Source: Bacteroidales bacterium
Lineage (GTDB): Bacteria > Bacteroidota > Bacteroidia > Bacteroidales > WCHB1-69
Length of the DNA stretch: 9,575 nucleotides
Assembly: GCA_016290715.1 (NCBI GenBank)
Contig: JAEEUY010000118.1
Span: 1 to 9,575, forward strand
Reading direction: 5' to 3'
Shown here: positions 1-6,763 of the stretch, piece by piece
Numbering within the stretch: position 1 is the stretch's first letter
Layout of the letters: the number at the start of each line of letters is the position of its first letter
Made by a program: the position numbers and the translations under genes
The notes under the pieces: generated by a model
The model's database searches: none
What the model was told of the DNA's origin: nothing
The model's input: only the letters and a program-made list of their open reading frames with translations

Positions 1-1101
1 ATATCTTGTATAAGCCAATGCCGATGCGCCGATACCAAATGAGGCATTGCCCAATCGCTGCATTGATAAAATAAACACCACATATTTCCCCACAACATAT
101 TGATCCCCATTCGGTAAGATTTGGAATAACAAATCAATATTAATCCAAATCAATAAAAAGATAAAACTCCCAGCTAAAAATTGATGCAATGAAACTTTTT
201 GGCATAGTAAATTTGCTCCTTCTACATTATTTTCTTTGATTGCCAATGAAATACGCGGCTGTACAGCAGCTGAAAGCGAACGATAGGGAATCTCTATCAC
301 CGTTGCAATATAGTTTGCAACGGCAAAAATACCTGTGTACATCAAACCCATTTTGGCACTAATAAAAAAACTGCTTATAGTCGGCATCACGCTGGATATC
401 AATGCCGCAGTAATCAAAAACAATGTATAAAGAGAAAATTCTTTCACCAAAGACTTGGTAATAAAACCCAATTGAGGTCTAAAAGATACTTTCTGTGTAA
501 AAACCAAATAAAACACATTGAGTAATGCTGCAAGTCCATAAGTCGCACATAAGAAAATTACCAGTCCATCCAGATTAATAACTTTAAAACCAAAAAGAAC
601 GTAACCAAACAACAGCATTACGCGAATAACCACCTCTCTAATAAATTTAGGAACCGCTATCCGTGTTAAAATCGTAGCATTTACTTCAAATACAGAAATA
701 TACAACATGAAGAAGGATAGCGGCAAGATAAAATACACATAATCGACAAAAAGTTGTGATTTATCTTGAAAAGTATTAATTATCACCCCCTTGAAAATAA
801 AAAAGCAAGCCAAAAACAACAAAAATCCGACAAATGGAATAATTAATGTCCAAAAAAAGAGTCCGTTGTTTTGATTATCTTCACTTTTAAAAAAAGGATA
901 AAACCGCAAAGTAGAAGATCCTGTTCCCAAAAGTGCTAAAGAGGTAAAAATAGTTGCCGCATCCACCAGCACTCTGGTAAGTCCAATTTCTTCCGGAGTA
1001 AGGTAATTGGTCAGGACAAAGAAAGTGGTAATAAAACCCACAGCCACCCCAATATAATTGGCAATGGTTCCTTTAATACTTTGTCGGATGATGATTCCCA
1101 T
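1..1101 (-). CDS. Polysaccharide/oligosaccharide flippase-like membrane protein (partial, C-terminus off the left edge)
   Basis: The frame is open from an ATG at 1101-1099 to the window edge, giving 367 residues that start MGIIIRQSIKGTIANYIGVA. This N-terminus, with an early basic residue pair leading into a glycine/asparagine-containing first membrane helix, is typical of Wzx-like flippases of the MATE/MVF superfamily. These proteins move lipid-linked saccharides across the inner membrane. The visible part is almost entirely hydrophobic helices separated by short charged loops; about ten helices can be discerned, and a usual family length near 480-500 means roughly a quarter is missing. It starts 13 bases after the stop of the DUF2461 gene and is probably the last visible member of the minus-strand operon. 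No Shine-Dalgarno sequence is evident before the start. No glycosyltransferase genes are in view, so the substrate cannot be inferred; another polytopic exporter is possible. Confidence 0.8.
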   Translation of the reverse strand, partial: MGIIIRQSIKGTIANYIGVAVGFITTFFVLTNYLTPEEIGLTRVLVDAATIFTSLALLGTGSSTLRFYPFFKSEDNQNNGLFFWTLIIPFVGFLLFLACFFIFKGVIINTFQDKSQLFVDYVYFILPLSFFMLYISVFEVNATILTRIAVPKFIREVVIRVMLLFGYVLFGFKVINLDGLVIFLCATYGLAALLNVFYLVFTQKVSFRPQLGFITKSLVKEFSLYTLFLITAALISSVMPTISSFFISAKMGLMYTGIFAVANYIATVIEIPYRSLSAAVQPRISLAIKENNVEGANLLCQKVSLHQFLAGSFIFLLIWINIDLLFQILPNGDQYVVGKYVVFILSMQRLGNASFGIGASALAYTRY

Positions 1102-1114
1102 AAGTGGTTTTTAA

Positions 1115-1789
1115 TTAATAGAATAACAATTCTTCTCCAATACTATTCAAATAATGGTTGAACGGCATCGCCTCACGAAAATACTCTGCTACATTTTGGA
1201 CTAGTCTATTCCCAAACAACAGTTCTGGAGGAAGTGTCATCGTAATGGAATAATCTTTCAATTTCAAGTATTCAGCCATAGGATGGTTTTGTGGATACCC
1301 ATTAGGGACTCGTGATAATTTTGCATTTTCTTCCAAAGTAAGATGGGGTGATTTTTCTAATGCCTCAATAAACTCCCCTCCATTTTCAGCAATCCTTTTT
1401 CTTGCCTCACGCAAAAATGCTGGCGTAGGATTATACAAGCCTGCCGCCAAGAGATTCCTTCCAATATATTCTGCTTCAGCAGGTTCAAGATGGAAATAAT
1501 ATCCTGCAAACCCTGATTTTTTGCCATGAGGACATAAATAGGCTCCCATGTGCGTTTTATAAGGTATTTTATCTTTAGAGAATCTCAAATCCTTGTATAT
1601 GCGATACGTACAATCTTTCACTTTCAAATTTGCAATAGAAGCATCAAAAGCCCCTACAGCTTTTATCAATTCTTCTGTAAAAACATTAAATTTTTGTTGA
1701 ATGGCATCATACTCCGACTTGTGTTCCCAAAACCATTCACGGTTATTGTTCCGCATTAATAGATCTAAAAAATCAAGTATCTCTTCCAT
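1115..1789 (-). CDS. DUF2461 (TIGR02453-type) conserved protein of unknown function
   Basis: This is a 224-residue soluble protein beginning MEEILDFLDLLMRNNNREWF. The segment NNNREWFWEHKSEY near residues 13-26, the motif RFSKDKIPYKTHMGAYL in the first half, and a following GYYFHLEP...GRNLLAAGLYNPTP segment are characteristic of the DUF2461/TIGR02453 family, whose biochemical role is not established. An in-frame ATG ten codons upstream (1819) would overlap the end of ung by 20 bases. I prefer 1789 because family members begin at the MxxxxxFL segment and because it leaves a clean 10-base spacer after the ung stop. The gene lies between ung and a flippase gene and is probably co-transcribed with both. 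There is no signal peptide or membrane helix, so it should be cytoplasmic. The family call is firm; any function would be a guess. Confidence 0.85.
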   Translation of the reverse strand: MEEILDFLDLLMRNNNREWFWEHKSEYDAIQQKFNVFTEELIKAVGAFDASIANLKVKDCTYRIYKDLRFSKDKIPYKTHMGAYLCPHGKKSGFAGYYFHLEPAEAEYIGRNLLAAGLYNPTPAFLREARKRIAENGGEFIEALEKSPHLTLEENAKLSRVPNGYPQNHPMAEYLKLKDYSITMTLPPELLFGNRLVQNVAEYFREAMPFNHYLNSIGEELLFY

Positions 1790-1799
1790 TCCAATTCTT

Positions 1800-2477
1800 T
1801 TATGACAAACTCCAATCAATAGGCTCTTGTCCTGTTTTTTGCAAATATTGATTTGTTAACGAAAAATGCCGGCAGCCAAAAAAGCCTCGATAGGCGGACA
1901 ACGGAGAAGGGTGTGCCGCCATCAATATACAATGCTTCGTTTCATCTATAAGCGCTGATTTTGCTTGCGCGTATGCCCCCCACAACAAAAAAACAAGGTG
2001 TTCCTTTTTATCAGAAAGCTTTTTGATAACGGCATCTGTAAACAATTCCCACCCGTGATTTTGATGCGAACCCGCCTGATGGGCACGCACAGTTAAGGTA
2101 GCATTCAACATCAGCACACCTTGTTGTGCCCACTTGTCCAAATTGCCATTTTTTGGCACATCTATTCCCAAATCACTATTCAATTCCTGAAAAATATTAA
2201 TCAACGATTTAGGGAACGGCACTCCTGGCAGTACAGAAAAGCATAACCCATGCGCTTGTCCCTCCCCATGATACGGGTCCTGACCTATGATAACCACTTT
2301 CACCTTATCAAAAGGAGTCAGATTAAAAGCATTAAAAATCAGTCGTCCGGGAGGAAATACGACAAAATGCTTTTTTTCTTCCAGTAAAAAACTTTTCAGT
2401 TGTTCAAAATAAGGAGACGCGAACTGTTCGGCCAATTCGCGCTTCCATGATTCTTCTATAATAGGATTAACTGACAT
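1800..2477 (-). CDS. ung: Uracil-DNA glycosylase (family 1)
   Basis: This 225-residue protein is a complete family-1 uracil-DNA glycosylase. It removes uracil from DNA arising from cytosine deamination or dUMP misincorporation, starting base-excision repair. The water-activating loop GQDPYH lies at residues 65-70 with the catalytic aspartate at 67. The uracil-discriminating asparagine is in VLMLNATLTV at about residue 125. The histidine of the HPSPLS loop is at residue 189, followed by the leucine-intercalation loop region SAYRGFFGCRHF. Length and N-terminus (EESWKRELAEQF) match the family. The start is preceded immediately by AGGGGAG on the minus strand (2484-2478), a good Shine-Dalgarno match but unusually close to the ATG. 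It sits 36 bases after the nucleoside permease gene and 10 bases before the DUF2461 gene, with no terminator seen on either side. All key residues are intact, so it is expected to be active. Confidence 0.97.
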   Translation of the reverse strand: MSVNPIIEESWKRELAEQFASPYFEQLKSFLLEEKKHFVVFPPGRLIFNAFNLTPFDKVKVVIIGQDPYHGEGQAHGLCFSVLPGVPFPKSLINIFQELNSDLGIDVPKNGNLDKWAQQGVLMLNATLTVRAHQAGSHQNHGWELFTDAVIKKLSDKKEHLVFLLWGAYAQAKSALIDETKHCILMAAHPSPLSAYRGFFGCRHFSLTNQYLQKTGQEPIDWSLS

Positions 2478-2513
2478 CTCCCCTATTCTATATTTTTACA
2501 CTATCAAAAAAAA

Positions 2514-3884
2514 CTATTCAACTTGTTTAAGTTTTTCCGGCTCGTGTTTATATTTGAAACAAATCGCAAATAGGATGGCAACCACTAATGCATAGGCAGC
2601 AAAAATAAACCATACTGTTGGCCAGCCGCCTGTTCCTTCAATTCCCACGAGCAAGCCATCAGCATTCCATGCACAAAATCTGTTCACTACTGCTTGCGCA
2701 CACAACGTGCCGATAGTAGCGCCGAAACCGTTCGTCATCATCATAAATAATCCCTGTGCAGAAGACCTGATTTCAGGATCGGTTTCCTGATTCACAAAAA
2801 GAGAACCGGAAATATTATAAAAATCAAAAGCAAATCCATAAACAATCATGGAAAGAATGATAGCCCATACCATAGAACCTGTATTCCCGATTCCAAACAA
2901 ACCGAAACGGAAGAACCATGCAATCATTGCCATTAACATTACTTTTTTAATGCCAAAACGACGCAAAAAGAAAGGAATCAACAATATGCAGAGAGTCTCA
3001 GCAATTTGTGAAATAGAATAAATAATAACAGAATACTTAACGCCAAACGTATCAGCGAAAGCAGGATCTGCAGCAAAAGAGGAGATAAATGGAGTGGCAA
3101 AACCATTAGTGATTTGCAAAGCGGCACCCAACAACATAGAAAATATAAAGAAGATAGCCATTTTCTTTTGTTTGAAAAGAGAAAATGCCTGTAAACCAAG
3201 AGCTTCAACAAACGACTTCTTCCCTTGATCCTTATTGATTTCACAAGGAGTAAGCGTAAATGAGTAAACCCCCAATATAATACCCAAGATACCACTCAAC
3301 AAAAACTGAAATGGAGTGTTAGATACCTGAACCAATGCTCCCGAATCATGCTGTGCCCATAAGAAATCGGCAGGATTGCTCAAACAATTAGCCAAAAAAG
3401 TATCTGACAGATGTATCAAATCAACTGCCCACATGGCGCAAATAAAACCGATGGTGCCAAAAACACGGATAGGCGGAAAATCCTTCACTGTGTCCATCCC
3501 GCCTTTTTCCAAAGCATTGTATGCAACAGAGTTAGAAAGTGCTATAGTGGGCATATAGAAAGCCACACTAATAGAATAGATTCCCATGAGCACACCATAA
3601 TTCGGAGTAGGGTTAGCAACACCATACATACAAGCGGCAATCATGGCAGCCCCTGCCAAAATATGACAAAGTCCAAGCGTTTTTTGGGCTTGTATCCAAC
3701 GGTCAGCCACAATACCCATCAAAGCAGGCATAAATAGAGAAACGATTCCTTGCATAGCATAAAACATACCAATGTTGGAACCCAAATCACATTTTCCCAA
3801 ATACTTGCCCATACAGGTCAAATAAGCCCCCCAAACAGCATACTGCAGGAAGTTCATTACAATCAATCTGATTTTTAATTTCAT
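2514..3884 (-). CDS. nupG: NupG/XapB-type nucleoside:H+ symporter (MFS)
   Basis: This 456-residue, 12-helix inner-membrane permease is of the Nuc_H_symport family, which imports nucleosides with protons. From memory of E. coli NupG, several blocks agree closely: FMPALMGIVADRW (51-63, including the MFS loop 2-3 Asp-Arg), GMDTVKDFPPIR with DFPPIR at 135-140, KMAIFFIFSMLLGAALQITN (241-260), and SMIVYGFAFDFYNISGSLFV with FDFYNISG around 353-360. It is longer than the 418-residue E. coli protein. The extra residues fall mainly in the loop after the fifth helix (about 160-190) and near 403-420. Spacing is 33 bases from the upstream FAH-family gene and 36 bases to ung, with no promoter element found in either gap, so operon membership is likely. 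The family is clear; the exact substrate (purine or pyrimidine nucleosides, xanthosine) cannot be read from sequence. Confidence 0.92.
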   Translation of the reverse strand: MKLKIRLIVMNFLQYAVWGAYLTCMGKYLGKCDLGSNIGMFYAMQGIVSLFMPALMGIVADRWIQAQKTLGLCHILAGAAMIAACMYGVANPTPNYGVLMGIYSISVAFYMPTIALSNSVAYNALEKGGMDTVKDFPPIRVFGTIGFICAMWAVDLIHLSDTFLANCLSNPADFLWAQHDSGALVQVSNTPFQFLLSGILGIILGVYSFTLTPCEINKDQGKKSFVEALGLQAFSLFKQKKMAIFFIFSMLLGAALQITNGFATPFISSFAADPAFADTFGVKYSVIIYSISQIAETLCILLIPFFLRRFGIKKVMLMAMIAWFFRFGLFGIGNTGSMVWAIILSMIVYGFAFDFYNISGSLFVNQETDPEIRSSAQGLFMMMTNGFGATIGTLCAQAVVNRFCAWNADGLLVGIEGTGGWPTVWFIFAAYALVVAILFAICFKYKHEPEKLKQVE

Positions 3885-3917
3885 AGTTTTGATACTTTTA
3901 AATATTAATTTGATTAT

Positions 3918-4529
3918 CTACTTAATTCTAAAATTCAACATTTTTTGCTCCTCAATCCATCCCTCCAATACATCATTAATAGAGACTTTTCCCACTCCTT
4001 TAGGAGTTCCTGTGAAAATAATATCCCCAATTTTTAAGGTAACAAATTGCGAAACGTATGCAATAATTTGATCTATAGAGAAGAGCATATCGGCACTATT
4101 CCCCATTTGCACAGTTTTCCCATTCAAATCTAAATGAAAATGGATATTGGCCACATCATTAAATTGTTGTTTATCAATAAATTCACTAATAACAGCAGAG
4201 CCGTCAAAAGCTTTGGCAATCTCCCATGGATTCCCATTTTCGATACATTTTTTTTGCAAATCCCTCGCTGTAAAATCTATTCCCAAGCCAATCTCATGGT
4301 AATAAGTATGGGCAAATTTTTCCTGAATGCACTTCCCAACCTTATCAATTCTAACCAATAACTCAACTTCATACTCTACTTGCTGCGAAAAATCGGGAAG
4401 AAAAAATGGGCGATTGCGCAAAATCATGGCAGTTTCTGGTTTCATGAAAAAACTTGGTTCTTTCGGCACTTGATGTCCTAACTCTTGTATATGAGGAAGA
4501 TAATTTCGTCCGATACAAATAATTTTCAT
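3918..4529 (-). CDS. Fumarylacetoacetate hydrolase family protein (FAHD1-like)
   Basis: This 203-residue single-domain member of the FAH superfamily most resembles the FAHD1/YcgM group, whose members act as acylpyruvases or oxaloacetate decarboxylases with Mg2+ or Mn2+. An N-terminal IGRNY motif (residues 6-10) is followed by the metal-ligand glutamates in VEYEVELLVRI (E54 and E56 by analogy). The metal-binding aspartate is in GLGIDFTARDLQ (D85), the lysine-containing KAFD segment is at about 107-110, and the FTGTPKGVG loop is at 172-180. The full motif set is present and the length is normal for the short cytoplasmic version. Its start lies 10 bases after the stop of the beta-barrel gene and it is followed 33 bases later by the nucleoside permease gene. 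It lacks the longer N-terminal domain of true fumarylacetoacetases, so tyrosine catabolism is unlikely. The actual substrate is unknown. Confidence 0.88.
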   Translation of the reverse strand: MKIICIGRNYLPHIQELGHQVPKEPSFFMKPETAMILRNRPFFLPDFSQQVEYEVELLVRIDKVGKCIQEKFAHTYYHEIGLGIDFTARDLQKKCIENGNPWEIAKAFDGSAVISEFIDKQQFNDVANIHFHLDLNGKTVQMGNSADMLFSIDQIIAYVSQFVTLKIGDIIFTGTPKGVGKVSINDVLEGWIEEQKMLNFRIK

Positions 4530-4539
4530 GATTGCAATT

Positions 4540-5319
4540 TTAGAACGTAATACCTATTAGAAATTCGACGCTATTCATTAAAGCCCTATCTTTCGACCCA
4601 TTTACCAAATTTGCACTATTATTTGGCGAAAAAAAATTGAGAATTCCTTGAGAATAATTCGCGTAGAAATAGACTCTAAAATCATTTTTCACCACATATT
4701 CCAGCCCCAGACCGATATAGGCTGATTCTCTGAACAATGCGACTCCCTTATTATAAGTATGTTTTTCGCTTTTAACTTCCGTGCCGTCATGTGAAATATA
4801 TTTATCGGAGTAATGGGCACTCAAGCGAAAACTATGGTATAGGCCAAAGTTTGCCGCAATGACAAAATTATTCAGACTAGGGGTTTTCAGTTTAATTCCC
4901 GTTGGAATAGTAAGGTAAATGGCACGGTACTTTCTTTCAGTTGCATTTGTTTGCAAAGAATCCTCAATAAAGGTATTAAATTTCAATTTTCCACCAGAAT
5001 GGTTGACAAAAACGCCCAACGAAAAATAGTAATTATTCTTTGTTGTAAAATTGACATCCACAGGAACACCATATTTCACATTCATAACCACTCCTGCATT
5101 ATGCATAGAATCAACTTTTGGAGCAAGCCAATCCATACCCGTTCCGAACAAAACTCCCAATGCAACTCTCTTGCCAAATTCAGAGTGATAAGGAGTTTCC
5201 CTACGCGGCCGTGTCGGTTTCGGGTCTTTTTTGGGGGAATCGTTTAAAATCCCAACGTTTGCCACTCCCCACAAACAGGAGAAACACAAAACCAAACATA
5301 TTAAAAACTGTTTCCTCAT
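4540..5319 (-). CDS. Outer-membrane beta-barrel protein, putative
   Basis: This 259-residue protein has a signal peptide: two basic residues (R2, K3), a hydrophobic core at about 5-18, and a likely cleavage after WGVA (residue 20). A short basic, proline-rich linker follows (about 29-41, KKDPKPTRPRR). The rest alternates polar and hydrophobic residues with many aromatics and ends FLIGITF, a terminal phenylalanine typical of outer-membrane barrels recognised by the BAM complex. The size and pattern suggest a small 8- to 10-stranded barrel of the porin-family/PorT-like outer-membrane beta-barrel type common in Bacteroidota. I recognise no specific orthologue, and no ligand or function can be inferred. 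It is the first gene of the minus-strand group and has a good Bacteroidota promoter just upstream. Export and barrel fold are well supported; membership of any named family is not. Confidence 0.75.
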   Translation of the reverse strand: MRKQFLICLVLCFSCLWGVANVGILNDSPKKDPKPTRPRRETPYHSEFGKRVALGVLFGTGMDWLAPKVDSMHNAGVVMNVKYGVPVDVNFTTKNNYYFSLGVFVNHSGGKLKFNTFIEDSLQTNATERKYRAIYLTIPTGIKLKTPSLNNFVIAANFGLYHSFRLSAHYSDKYISHDGTEVKSEKHTYNKGVALFRESAYIGLGLEYVVKNDFRVYFYANYSQGILNFFSPNNSANLVNGSKDRALMNSVEFLIGITF

Positions 5320-5335
5320 AATTAAAATTAAAGTG

Positions 5336-5367
5336 CAAAATTAGTATTTTTTCTTATATAAATTCAA
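5336..5367 (-). promoter_or_regulatory. Bacteroidota-type promoter for the minus-strand operon
   Basis: Reading the minus strand, TAATTTTG at 5343-5336 matches the -7 consensus TAnnTTTG exactly. A TTG trinucleotide at 5367-5365 lies 21 bases upstream, within the usual spacing of the -33 element. Transcription would begin near 5330, leaving a leader of about ten bases before the ATG at 5319. The call rests on motif match and position only. Confidence 0.6.
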
Positions 5368-5562
5368 TGTAAAAGATATCCTGATTCCTATTCGTCGTGT
5401 CAGAAAAGCGCCATTGAAAATATCAATAAATCAATCAGGGAATATATAACTAAAAATCAATTGATTAACAAAATATCTCAAAACGACTTAACTCTCATCC
5501 AGTTAAATTAAACAATAGGCCTCAAAAAAATTAAATTCTCAAGCACCAAGTTCTATTTTTTG

Positions 5563-5570
5563 TAACTTTG
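5563..5570 (+). promoter_or_regulatory. Bacteroidota -7 element upstream of the phosphatase gene
   Basis: TAACTTTG matches the TAnnTTTG consensus exactly and lies 66 bases before the ATG at 5637, predicting a start near 5576 and a leader of about 60 bases. No TTG was found at the usual 19-21-base spacing upstream (around 5539-5543), so the promoter is either weak, activator-dependent, or a chance match. The leader is AT-rich with no obvious Shine-Dalgarno sequence. Confidence 0.5.
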
Positions 5571-5636
5571 CAGATAAAATTTAATAGGAATTAAGATTCA
5601 AAGTGAAAGCAATAGTATAAATAAATAAATCAGACA

Positions 5637-6752
5637 ATGAACAACAGATCTTTTTCGAATCGGTTAAGTTGGAGAATTATCGGCATTGTATCGGTCATCT
5701 TCTTGCTCTCCATTTTAGTGGTGGGAGAAGTTACCCGACGCTTGATAGAAGGAGAAATCACATCCGTAGGCGATATTGCGCTCTTTGCGACTCTCATCGG
5801 CATCGTCGGACTCCTCATCCTCTTCTTCGTCTGCCGGCGCGAAATACGCCGAATGACTCGTCCTATCACCGAACTCTCTGTATCGGCGCTAAACATGGCC
5901 AAAGGCAACTTCAAAGCCCAATTGCCAGAAATCAAGAGCCAAGACGAAATGCGAAGGCTGCATGACAGCTTCCTCTATATGCAAAATTCCATTACCGACT
6001 ATATAGACCAGCTTAAGAAAACCAAAAGCGACAACGAGCGCATGGAGTCGGAGTTGAACGTAGCGCGAGCCATTCAGATGGGGATGCTTAGCACCAACTT
6101 TCCTTCTCGAATACATGCCCTACTAACCCCCGCCCGCGAGGTGGGTGGTGACCTATACGACTTCATGCGAATGGGGAATTATCTCCACTTCGCTATCGGC
6201 GATGTGAGTGGTAAAGGCGTTCCAGCCTCACTGATGATGGCCATCACAAGGGCTACGCTCCACTTCATGGCCAGCCTCGACCTGCCGCTGCACGAGGCGC
6301 TGAGTCGTATTAACGACAACGTCGCTGAGAGCAACAGCAGAAATATGTTTGTTACCCTCTTCGTCGCACGCATCAACCTGAAGACACTGCGAATGGACTT
6401 CTGCAATGCGGGGCACAATCCTCTGGTTGTTCTGCCTCCCGATGGAGAGCCATATTTCCTCGAGGTGAAGAGCAACCTTGCCGTTGGTCTCTTCGAGGAC
6501 TTCCCCTATGAGGCCGAAAGCCTTGACTTGAAGCCCGGCACGCGCCTCATCGCCTACACCGACGGCGTAACCGAGGCGGAAAACGCAGCATTGGAACAGT
6601 ACGGCAACGAGCGCCTATTGCAGGAAGCTGGTCGAATAGACCGCAATCTGGACAACAAAGCCGCCGTGGAGCAGATTTACCGCTCGGTACTTGCTTTCAC
6701 TAACGGTAATGCGCAAAACGATGACATTACAATTATGAGTATAATGGTGTAA
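5637..6752 (+). CDS. Membrane-anchored HAMP plus SpoIIE/RsbU-type PP2C serine/threonine phosphatase
   Basis: This 371-residue protein has two membrane helices (about 13-30 and 46-65), a HAMP-like linker (about 66-124, with RRMTRPITELS), a short helical coiled segment (about 125-146) and a C-terminal SpoIIE/RsbU phosphatase domain (about 147-371). The metal-binding motifs are intact: PAREVGGDLYDF (D172), GDVSGKGVPASLM (D189), YTDGVTEAEN (D309) and NDDIT (D362/D363), as is NAGHNP at 257-262. Such enzymes typically dephosphorylate STAS-domain anti-anti-sigma factors in partner-switching pathways. The loop between the two helices is only about 15 residues, so there is no real periplasmic sensor, whereas many relatives have a large one. 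No STAS or anti-sigma kinase gene is in view. The downstream kinase-like gene starts 11 bases after the stop. Both have higher G+C than their neighbours. Catalytic competence is well supported; the partner is unknown. Confidence 0.93.
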   Translation: MNNRSFSNRLSWRIIGIVSVIFLLSILVVGEVTRRLIEGEITSVGDIALFATLIGIVGLLILFFVCRREIRRMTRPITELSVSALNMAKGNFKAQLPEIKSQDEMRRLHDSFLYMQNSITDYIDQLKKTKSDNERMESELNVARAIQMGMLSTNFPSRIHALLTPAREVGGDLYDFMRMGNYLHFAIGDVSGKGVPASLMMAITRATLHFMASLDLPLHEALSRINDNVAESNSRNMFVTLFVARINLKTLRMDFCNAGHNPLVVLPPDGEPYFLEVKSNLAVGLFEDFPYEAESLDLKPGTRLIAYTDGVTEAENAALEQYGNERLLQEAGRIDRNLDNKAAVEQIYRSVLAFTNGNAQNDDITIMSIMV

Positions 6753-6763
6753 AGATAAAAACG

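Larger units (their letters stand above)
5320..5636. other. AT-rich divergent intergenic region
   Basis: This 317-base gap separates the minus-strand group from the plus-strand phosphatase gene. It holds the two outward-facing promoter candidates annotated separately. It also contains a perfect 12-base palindrome, AATCAATTGATT, at 5455-5466, and two further direct ATCAAT copies at 5422-5427 and 5430-5435. I see no convincing open reading frame, RNA gene or hairpin-plus-T-tract terminator here. The palindrome and hexamers could be a regulator binding region but could equally be chance in such AT-rich sequence. Confidence 0.6.

Noticed and set aside
1790..1819. Upstream in-frame ATG for the DUF2461 gene at 1819
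   Set aside because: It would overlap the end of ung by 20 bases and adds ten residues that do not resemble the family N-terminus; the ATG at 1789 fits better.
3411..3737. Plus-strand open frame of 108 codons
   Set aside because: It lies wholly antisense to the nucleoside permease gene, which has unmistakable family motifs; the translation is low-complexity and matches nothing recognisable.
4951..5321. Plus-strand open frames opposite the beta-barrel gene
   Set aside because: They are antisense to a gene with signal peptide and barrel pattern, have no promoter or ribosome-binding signal, and encode no recognisable motif.
5630..5965. Open frames of about 100 codons on both strands across the start of the phosphatase gene
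   Set aside because: They overlap a phosphatase frame with intact domain structure. Higher G+C lengthens spurious frames here, and neither translation shows a domain.
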